Source of the DNA: Pseudaeromonas sp041441555
GTDB lineage: Bacteria; Pseudomonadota; Gammaproteobacteria; Enterobacterales; Aeromonadaceae
Assembly: GCA_041441555.1 (NCBI GenBank)
Contig: JASDSW010000085.1
Location: 1 to 47,850, forward strand
Length of the DNA: 47,850 nucleotides
Reading direction: 5' to 3'
The notes under the pieces are model-generated. The model ran no database searches. It saw only the letters and a list, made by a program, of their open reading frames with translations, and was not told where the DNA came from. Each line of letters opens with the position of its first letter. The stretch's first letter is position 1. Below are positions 42,027 to 47,850 of this stretch, piece by piece. A program made the position numbers and the translations under genes.

Positions 42027-42106
42027 CCAGGAGTTTGACTGATGCACCGGAACGGGTAGAGAGTTGCACAAATCAAGTGCAAAGCACTAAATTGGGGACT
42101 CCGTCA

Positions 42107-43159
42107 TTGCAAACCCGTTCCGATTCACCTGGCGCCCTGCTCGACAACCTGCTGACCGCCGTGATCCTGGTGGATGGTGATTTCGTCGTCCACTACGTAA
42201 ACCCGGCGGCCGAACAACTGCTTGGCATCAGTGCCCGTCGCCTGCTGCAGAATCGCTTCGATCGGGTCGTCGAATATATCTCGCTGGATCTCGAACGGTT
42301 ACGGACTGCCCAGCGTCAGGGTCAAGGCTTCAGTGATGGCGAGGTCACGCTGGTCATCGATGGCGACCCCAAGCTGGTTGACCTCAGCGTGGTCACCATC
42401 AGTGAACCACCCAACCACCGCATCCTGATGGAGCTGCGCAAGATCGACCAGCAGAAACGCATTAGCCAGGAGTTGCAGCAGCACGCCCAGCAGCTGGCGG
42501 CCCGGGATCTGGTGCGCGGCCTGGCCCACGAGATCAAGAATCCGTTGGGAGGTCTGCGTGGCGCGGCGCAACTGCTGGAAAAGGCCCTGCCCGACGTCGT
42601 GCTCAAGGAGTACACCGGCATCATCATTGCCCAAGCGGATCGTCTGCGGAATCTGGTCGACCGCCTGCTGGGCCCGCAGCGTCCCGGCCGCCATCAGGTA
42701 CATAACGTCCACTCGGTTCTGGAGCAGGTGCGTCGTCTGGTCGAGATGGAGCTGCCGCCCGGCATTCATATCGAGCGAGATTACGACCCCAGCATTCCCG
42801 ACTTCGAGATGGAGCCGGATCAGCTGCAACAAGCCTTCCTCAACATAGTCCGCAACGCGGTGGAAGCCATGGGCAGCGAGGGCTCCATCCGCCTGAAGAC
42901 CCGCACCGTGTTTCAGATCACCATCCACGGTCAGCGTTATCGTCTGGCGGCCGAGATCAAGATCATCGACAACGGGCCCGGCATTCCGGAGCAGATCCGC
43001 GACACCCTGTTTTATCCGATGGTGACCGGCAAAGAGGGCGGCACCGGGCTCGGACTCTCCATTGCCCAGAATCTGATCGATCAACACAAGGGACGCATCG
43101 AATGCGTCAGCTGGCCGGGTCACACCGAATTCAGTATTTATCTACCGTTACGTAAATAA
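42107..43159 (+). CDS. glnL: GlnL (NtrB), nitrogen sensor kinase/phosphatase
   Basis: 350 residues from the TTG at 42107, close to E. coli NtrB (349). It is a soluble histidine kinase controlled by PII that phosphorylates or dephosphorylates GlnG. An N-terminal PAS domain (AVILVDGDFVVHYVNPAAEQLL) precedes the core with GLAHEIKNPLGGLRGAAQLL (phosphoacceptor His), NIVRNAVEAMG, DNGPGIP and GGTGLGLSIAQNLIDQHKG. The start is uncertain: 42107 has GGGGA eight bases upstream and fits homologue length, while a TTG at 42035 adds 24 residues but its AGGAG is only one base away. It is followed by glnG after nine bases. Confidence 0.93.
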   Translation: MQTRSDSPGALLDNLLTAVILVDGDFVVHYVNPAAEQLLGISARRLLQNRFDRVVEYISLDLERLRTAQRQGQGFSDGEVTLVIDGDPKLVDLSVVTISEPPNHRILMELRKIDQQKRISQELQQHAQQLAARDLVRGLAHEIKNPLGGLRGAAQLLEKALPDVVLKEYTGIIIAQADRLRNLVDRLLGPQRPGRHQVHNVHSVLEQVRRLVEMELPPGIHIERDYDPSIPDFEMEPDQLQQAFLNIVRNAVEAMGSEGSIRLKTRTVFQITIHGQRYRLAAEIKIIDNGPGIPEQIRDTLFYPMVTGKEGGTGLGLSIAQNLIDQHKGRIECVSWPGHTEFSIYLPLRK

Positions 43160-43168
43160 GGGGTACAC

Positions 43169-44581
43169 ATGGCTGCCAAAGTCTGGATTGTCGATGACGA
43201 CAGCTCGATTCGTTGGGTGCTGGAGCGCGCCCTGACGTCCGAAGGATTCGGATGCCGTACCTTTGAGGATGGCGAGAGTCTGCTCGCCTCGCTGAACAGC
43301 GACTTCCCTGAAGTGATTCTCTCGGATATCCGCATGCCGGGTATCGACGGATTGTCCCTGCTCCAGTTGATCCAGGAAAAACAGCCGGAGGTACCGGTCA
43401 TCATCATGACCGCCCATTCGGATCTGGACAGCGCGGTCAATGCCTATCAGAGCGGCGCCTTCGAATACCTGCCGAAGCCCTTCGATGTCGACGAGGCCAT
43501 CGCCCTGGTGCGGCGGGCCGAGAGTCACCTGCGCGAACAACGCAACAAGCGCAGCAACAAGCAGCAAGCCATCGCCAACAGCCCGGAAATCATCGGCGAA
43601 GCACCGGCGATGCAGGAGGTGTTCCGCGCCATCGGCCGCCTCTCCCGCTCCTCCATCTCGGTGCTGATCAACGGTCAATCCGGTACTGGCAAAGAGCTGG
43701 TCGCCCATGCCCTGCATCGCCACAGTCCGCGCGCCAGCAAGCCCTTCATCGCGCTTAACATGGCGGCCATTCCCAAAGAATTGATCGAATCGGAATTGTT
43801 CGGCCACGAGAAGGGGGCCTTCACCGGCGCCAACAATGTGCGTCAGGGACGATTTGAACAGGCCAATGGCGGCACCCTCTTTCTGGATGAAATCGGCGAT
43901 ATGCCGCTGGATGTACAGACTCGCCTGCTGCGGGTGCTGGCCGATGGCCAGTTCTACCGCGTTGGCGGCCATCAACCGGTCCAGGTCGATGTGCGCATCA
44001 TCGCCGCCACCCACCAGGATCTGGAAAAGCGGGTCGCCGATGGCGACTTCCGCGAGGATCTGTTCCACCGCCTGAACGTCATCCGGGTGCACATCCCGGC
44101 GCTGCGTGAACGCCGTGAGGATATCCCGCGTCTAGCCCACCATTTCCTGGCCTGTGCGGCCAAGGAGCTGAACGTCGAGGCCAAGCAACTGCACCCGGAC
44201 ACCGAAGCCTACATCAGCCGTCTGCCATGGCCGGGGAACGTCCGCCAACTGGAGAACGTCTGCCGCTGGCTGACCGTCATGGCCTCCGGTCAGGAAATCC
44301 TGGTTTCCGATCTGCCGCCCGAGCTGCTGCATCCCAGTGAAGAGCGCCCGGTCACTCGCGAGCAGATCTCGCAACGCTGGCAGGATCAGCTGCAACAGTG
44401 GGTCGCGCAGAAGTTGGCTCGGGGCGAGGTGGATATCCTCGGTGAAGCCATGCCCGAGTTTGAACGCATCATGCTGGATACCGCCCTGCAACACACCCAT
44501 GGCCACAAGCAGGAGGCGGCTCGTCTGCTCGGTTGGGGGCGCAACACCTTGACCCGCAAGCTCAAAGAGTTGGACATGTAA
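43169..44581 (+). CDS. glnG: GlnG (NtrC), sigma-54 enhancer-binding response regulator
   Basis: 470-residue activator of nitrogen genes. The receiver domain has the acidic VDDD pocket and the phosphorylated Asp in ILSDIRMPG. The AAA+ domain has Walker A GQSGTGKE, the sigma-54-contacting GAFTGA loop, Walker B GGTLFLDEIGD and the arginine-finger region. The C-terminal Fis-type HTH reads HKQEAARLLGWGRNTLTRKLKEL. Start ATG at 43169 has AAGGGG upstream. Expected targets include glnA, whose promoter carries matching sites. It is immediately downstream of its kinase gene. Confidence 0.96.
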   Translation: MAAKVWIVDDDSSIRWVLERALTSEGFGCRTFEDGESLLASLNSDFPEVILSDIRMPGIDGLSLLQLIQEKQPEVPVIIMTAHSDLDSAVNAYQSGAFEYLPKPFDVDEAIALVRRAESHLREQRNKRSNKQQAIANSPEIIGEAPAMQEVFRAIGRLSRSSISVLINGQSGTGKELVAHALHRHSPRASKPFIALNMAAIPKELIESELFGHEKGAFTGANNVRQGRFEQANGGTLFLDEIGDMPLDVQTRLLRVLADGQFYRVGGHQPVQVDVRIIAATHQDLEKRVADGDFREDLFHRLNVIRVHIPALRERREDIPRLAHHFLACAAKELNVEAKQLHPDTEAYISRLPWPGNVRQLENVCRWLTVMASGQEILVSDLPPELLHPSEERPVTREQISQRWQDQLQQWVAQKLARGEVDILGEAMPEFERIMLDTALQHTHGHKQEAARLLGWGRNTLTRKLKELDM

Positions 44582-44587
44582 CCGACC

Positions 44588-44614
44588 ATGGGGAGCCGCA
44601 GGCTCCCCATTTCG
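44588..44614 (+). terminator. Hairpin terminator after glnG
   Basis: ATGGGGAGCC and GGCTCCCCAT form a perfect 10-bp stem with a 3-base loop, seven bases past the stop; TTCG follows, so the U-run is poor. Confidence 0.6.
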
Positions 44615-44735
44615 TCACGGCCGCCGGAAAAACGCTTGCCCTCACTTCTGCCGATCCGCATCCGGGATTTCCCTGGGCATCCAGCCGCGGCGCGCTAAAA
44701 TAAGGACTCCTGCCTGCCCACGCATCGGATTGACC

Positions 44736-45743
44736 ATGATTGATAGAAGCCTTCCCCTCACCGACCTGCATCGTCACCTCGACGGTAACATTCGCGCCCA
44801 AACCATTCTGGAACTCGGCCAGCAGCATAGCATCGCCTTACCGGCCACCACGCTGGAACAGCTGCGGCCTCATGTTCAAATCGTCGAAGCCGAGCCCAGC
44901 CTGCTCGCCTTCCTGAGCAAGCTGGATTGGGGCGTCAAGGTTCTGGCCGACTACGAGGCCTGCCGCCGGGTGGCCTACGAGAATGTGGAAGATCTGCGGC
45001 GGGCCGAGATCGATTACGCCGAACTGCGCTTCAGCCCCTGGTATATGGCGATGAGCCACGGACTGGATCCGCAGGGAGTGGTGGAAGCCGTCATCGATGG
45101 GGTTCAGGCGGGTTGCCGCGACTTTGGCCGCAAGGCCAACCTCATAGGCATCATGAGCCGCACCTTCGGCCAGGCACAGTGTGAACGTGAGCTGGCGGCC
45201 TGTCTGGCTCATGCCGATCGGCTGGTTGCCATCGACCTGGCCGGCGATGAGCTTGGGTTCCCCGGCCCGCTGTTCGAAGAGCACTTCCGCCGCGTGCGGG
45301 ATGCCGGGCTGCACGTCACGGTTCACGCCGGTGAAGCCGCCGGGGCGGACAGCATCTGGCACGCCGTCCGCGCCTTGGGGGCCGAGCGTATCGGTCATGG
45401 CGTCAAGGCCATTCAGGATCCGGTGCTGATGAACTATCTGGCCGAGCAGGGGATCGGCATTGAATCCTGCCTGACCTCCAACATTCAGACCAGCACGGTC
45501 GCCAGCTATGCCAGCCACCCCATTCACCACTTTCTGGCCCATGGCATCCTGGCCTGTCTGAACAGCGATGACCCGGCGGTCGAGGGGATTGAACTGCCTC
45601 ATGAGTATCAGGTTGCGGCCCCGGCTGCAGGTCTGAGCCCGGAGGCGATCCGTCAGGCGCAGCGCAACGGACTGGCCTTGGCCTTTCTCAGTCCCGAGGA
45701 AAAACAGGCACTCGCCGCCCAAGCCCTCACCCGGACTGCATGA
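44736..45743 (+). CDS. add: Adenosine deaminase
   Basis: 335-residue zinc enzyme that converts adenosine and deoxyadenosine to inosine forms for purine salvage. Active-site motifs: HRHLDG (zinc His pair), HAGEAAG with the catalytic Glu and His, IGHGVKAI, SCLTSN, and LNSDDPAV for the usual NTDDP. The protein follows E. coli Add along its length. The ATG at 44736 is preceded by GGA six bases upstream; a TTG at 44730 would add two residues. It is monocistronic and ends at a terminator shared with convergent slyB. Confidence 0.95.
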   Translation: MIDRSLPLTDLHRHLDGNIRAQTILELGQQHSIALPATTLEQLRPHVQIVEAEPSLLAFLSKLDWGVKVLADYEACRRVAYENVEDLRRAEIDYAELRFSPWYMAMSHGLDPQGVVEAVIDGVQAGCRDFGRKANLIGIMSRTFGQAQCERELAACLAHADRLVAIDLAGDELGFPGPLFEEHFRRVRDAGLHVTVHAGEAAGADSIWHAVRALGAERIGHGVKAIQDPVLMNYLAEQGIGIESCLTSNIQTSTVASYASHPIHHFLAHGILACLNSDDPAVEGIELPHEYQVAAPAAGLSPEAIRQAQRNGLALAFLSPEEKQALAAQALTRTA

Positions 45744-45769
45744 AAAAAGGCCCCGCGGGGCCCTTTTTC
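45744..45769. terminator. Bidirectional terminator between add and slyB
   Basis: A-tract, GGCCCC-GC-GGGGCC and a T-tract (CTTTTT) give a strong hairpin in both orientations. It serves add on the plus strand and slyB on the minus strand. Confidence 0.88.
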
Positions 45770-45781
45770 TATCATGGGTGG

Positions 45782-46252
45782 CTACTCCACCACGGAGACA
45801 TTGGTCTTGCCGGCCGATTGCACCATGCGGACCCGTTTGCCGGGAACTAACGCCGGATTGGCTTTCTGCACGACAACGATGCTGTCACCATTCTCTTTCT
45901 TAATCTCGATCTCGACGCCATCGATCTGATTGAGCTTGTCACCGGCTGCCTTACCGGCGGCGGCACCACCGATGGCTCCGGCGACCGTGGCAATGTCCTG
46001 CCCCTTGCCACCCCCGACGGCGCTCCCCAGCACCCCACCCAGAACGCCACCGGCCACGGTCCCCAAGATGGAGTTTTCATCTCCACCCTGGATCCGCACC
46101 GCGCGCGTCGCAGTGATGGTGCCGTAAGAGACGGTCTGTACCGTCTTGGCCTGCTCGGCACTGTACACATCGCCCGAATAGCTGTCGCTATTGGCGCACC
46201 CAGCCAGCACCACGGCAACGCCGAGAGCCAACATCGTCAGACGCTTGGACAT
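45782..46252 (-). CDS. slyB: Outer-membrane lipoprotein SlyB
   Basis: 156-residue lipoprotein, E. coli SlyB-like (155). The signal peptide ends in lipobox VLAGC. SYSGDVYSAEQAK and VSYGTITATRAVRIQGGD lead to a glycine-zipper segment (GTVAGGVLGGVLGSAVGGG) and a C-terminal VVVQKANPALVPGKRV. SlyB is a PhoPQ-linked outer-membrane stress protein in enterics. I chose the ATG at 46252 because it gives a normal signal peptide and has AAGGAG six bases upstream. Two further in-frame ATGs at 46273 and 46294 come from a 21-base duplication and would give longer forms. Confidence 0.92.
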   Translation of the reverse strand: MSKRLTMLALGVAVVLAGCANSDSYSGDVYSAEQAKTVQTVSYGTITATRAVRIQGGDENSILGTVAGGVLGGVLGSAVGGGKGQDIATVAGAIGGAAAGKAAGDKLNQIDGVEIEIKKENGDSIVVVQKANPALVPGKRVRMVQSAGKTNVSVVE

Positions 46253-46258
46253 AACAAT

Positions 46259-46300
46259 CTCCTTGAGGGTCATTACCAGCTCCTTGAGGGTCATTACCAG
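46259..46300 (-). repeat. 21-bp tandem duplication of the slyB ribosome-binding region
   Basis: Two exact, adjacent copies (46259-46279 and 46280-46300) each contain, on the minus strand, CTGGTAATG and AAGGAG. The result is a series of Shine-Dalgarno/ATG pairs in the same frame, so slyB may initiate at more than one ATG. Confidence 0.9.
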
Positions 46301-46321
46301 ACTCATGAGTCACTCTATCCA

Positions 46322-46349
46322 ATAGTACGCGCCCATTCGGATTGCTCAA
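46322..46349 (-). promoter_or_regulatory. Sigma-70 promoter of slyB
   Basis: On the minus strand TTGAGC (46349-46344), a 16-base spacer and TACTAT (46327-46322) form a good promoter about 70 bases before the slyB ATG; the duplicated region lies in its leader. Confidence 0.5.
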
Positions 46350-46396
46350 GTGTTGAGCGGTGCTTTCTCTGTACCCAAGCTGAACCAGCCCCAACT

Positions 46397-46428
46397 CCTT
46401 GCGCCCTTCCCATGCCAAGGGCGCAAGG
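46397..46428. repeat. 12-bp hairpin between ald and slyB
   Basis: CCTTGCGCCCTT and AAGGGCGCAAGG pair perfectly around an 8-base loop, seven bases after the ald stop. Neither strand has a U-run, so if it ends ald transcripts it does so poorly; it may act as a 3' stabilising hairpin. Confidence 0.5.
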
Positions 46429-46434
46429 CTTCCG

Positions 46435-47549
46435 CTAGGCGCCCAAGGCCAGAGCCGGATCCAGGTAGCGGCAGCCCAAGGACTCCGCCACCCCGGCATG
46501 GGTGATCTCCCCCTGGAAGACATTCAACCCGTTGCGCAGGTGCACATCCTGGCGCAATGCATCCAGTCCCTTGTCGGCCAACGCGAGCGCATAGGGCAAG
46601 GTGGCATTATTCAGCGCGAAGGTGGAGGTGCGTGGCACGGCACCAGGCATGTTCGCCACGCAGTAGTGGATCACCCCATCGACCAGATAGGTGGGTTCAT
46701 CGTGGGTCGTGGCGTGGGAGGTCTCAAAGCAGCCCCCCTGATCGATGGCCACGTCCACCACCACGGAGCCAGCTTTCATCCGCTTGAGCATGGCGCGGGT
46801 CAACAGCTTGGGCACGGAAGCACCTGGCACCAGAACCCCACCGATCACCAGATCAGCATTCTCGCAGTGGGCCTCGATGGCATCGCGGGTGGCATATTGC
46901 GTGTTGATGGCACTGCCGTATTGACGCCACAGATGGCGCAACACATCGACGTTGCGATCCAGTACCCACACCTCAGCCCCCATGCCAGCGGCGATCATGG
47001 CCGCGTGGGAACCCACCACCCCACCGCCGAGAATCACCACCTTGGCCGGCGCCACGCCCGGTACGCCACCGAGCAGAACGCCCAGACCTCCATGAGGCTT
47101 CTCCAAAAAGTAAGCACCCGCCTGGATCGCCATGCGCCCCGCCACCTCGGACATGGGAGCCAGCAGAGGAAGACCGCCGGTCGCCGAGGTGACTGTCTCA
47201 TAGGCGATACAGGTGGCACCGCTGGCCATCAGTGCCTTGGCTTGCTGCGGATCCGGCGCCAGATGCAGATAGGTAAACAGGATCTGACCCGGTCGCAGCT
47301 GCTGACACTCGCTCAGCTGCGGCTCCTTGACCTTGACGATCATCTCGCTGCGAGCAAAGACTTCGGCGCGGTGTGCACCACCTCGGCGCCGGCCTGACGG
47401 TAATCCTCGTCACTCATACCGATTCCGGCACCAGCCTGGGTCTCAACCAACACGCTATGACCACGTTCAACCAATTCGCGCACCGAGGCAGGAGCCAGGC
47501 CAACGCGATACTCTCTGATCTTAATTTCCTTGGGGACACCGATAAGCAT
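46435..47549 (-). pseudogene. ald: Alanine dehydrogenase, single-base frameshift
   Basis: The gene encodes NAD-dependent L-alanine dehydrogenase (alanine to pyruvate and ammonia). The 5' frame starts at an ATG at 47549 with AGGAG five bases upstream and reads IGVPKEIK..EYRVGL to AEVVHTA, then shifts to a stop at 47340. The correct sequence (AEVFARSEMIVKVKEPQ) continues in another frame to 46435, with GGLPLLAPMSEVAGRM, GGGVVG nucleotide motif and CVANMPGAVPRTSTFALNN intact. The total span is 1115 bases; adding one base gives 371 residues, the usual length. The missing base lies in GCGC at about 47366-47369. It may be a real mutation or a sequence error; if real, the enzyme is lost. Confidence 0.88.
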
Positions 47550-47693
47550 ATGAACTCCTGTAATGGATGCAGACAATGAACTTCCAGCAGATTGTTTTGA
47601 TAGCAACTGCATTAACAGCTAGCACACCCAGCATCCATGCACATGAATAGATGATGAGACCACTCTGCGCCCATAAAACAGCAAACAATATAC

Positions 47694-47711
47694 CAACAAG
47701 CCAACTTGTTG
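47694..47711. promoter_or_regulatory. Inverted repeat upstream of ald
   Basis: CAACAAG-CCAA-CTTGTTG is a perfect 7-base inverted repeat about 145 bases before the ald ATG, next to a TATATT box on the minus strand. It could be an operator for an Lrp-type activator of ald. The rest of 47550-47805 is AT-rich with no gene visible. Confidence 0.35.
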
Positions 47712-47805
47712 ATAATTAATGAATTTTATTGATGACGGCGATTAAAACCGTTATTTAGGCACCAAATCAATCAGCAGCTCACCAAAACAGAACACCAGTA
47801 AAAAT

Positions 47806-47850
47806 CCACCTGCATAGCAGGTGGCTTTGATTAGCCCCCTAGAAGGGGGC
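47806..47850. repeat. Two adjacent hairpins at the right edge
   Basis: CCACCTGC-ATA-GCAGGTGG (47806-47824) and GCCCCC-TAGAA-GGGGGC (47834-47850) are both perfect stems, nine bases apart. On the minus strand the first is followed by ATTTTTACT, so it can terminate transcription from a gene beyond the edge; the pair also resembles the hairpin ends of small mobile elements. Confidence 0.5.

Overview
The window reads as core chromosome of a GC-rich gammaproteobacterium, most likely an Aeromonas or close relative in the Aeromonadales. The reasons are an enterobacterial-type men gene order with menA divergent from menF, a glnA-(DUF4124)-glnL-glnG cluster diverging from typA, kefG-kefB, yebG and slyB close to the E. 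coli proteins, and an alanine dehydrogenase gene. The genus is an inference from gene content and protein similarity; there is no rRNA in the window. I see no tRNA or rRNA gene, CRISPR array, prophage or complete insertion sequence.

Layout. 1-873: 5' part of ptrB (oligopeptidase B), cut by the left edge. 1185-3700: kefG-kefB potassium efflux pair. 3705-8196: a small periplasmic DUF4124 protein, SOS gene yebG with a LexA box, a secreted M14 carboxypeptidase, a DUF4234 membrane protein and an EEP-family hydrolase that follows menA. 8213-16446: all of menA and menF-D-H-B-C-E, that is chorismate to demethylmenaquinone apart from the DHNA-CoA thioesterase step; the six-gene operon is tightly packed, with four of its five junctions overlapping. 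16521-20555: rnb (RNase II), a Maa-type acetyltransferase and a membrane diguanylate cyclase. 20655-24396: a methyltransferase, nfsB and prlC, all on the minus strand. 24572-27280: an orphan PAS histidine kinase and an unknown six-helix membrane protein. 27503-35563: an M24 aminopeptidase P, pssA, recG, an AsmA-like protein and dtd. 35715-39600: a LacI-family regulator, a YihY/BrkB membrane protein and typA, all minus strand. 39749-44581: the nitrogen regulation cluster. 44736-47549: add, slyB and a frameshifted ald. The last 45 bases hold two hairpins running to the edge.

How the genes work together. The men genes form one biosynthetic unit for respiratory quinone. GlnL (NtrB) and GlnG (NtrC) should act on the sigma-54 promoter and overlapping NtrC-like sites in front of glnA, giving a self-contained nitrogen loop. 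yebG joins the SOS response through its own LexA box. prlC and the histidine kinase share a divergent promoter region in which a perfect palindrome supplies the -35 core to both sides.

Novelty. Most of the window is ordinary housekeeping DNA, and I did not find a clear new multi-gene system. The points most worth a second look are the single-base frameshift in ald, the tandem 21-bp duplication that copies the ribosome-binding site and start codon of slyB, the palindrome shared by the prlC and kinase promoters, the recG promoter palindrome with two GATC sites, a five-codon minicistron in front of glnL, and the orphan kinase with its membrane-protein neighbour.
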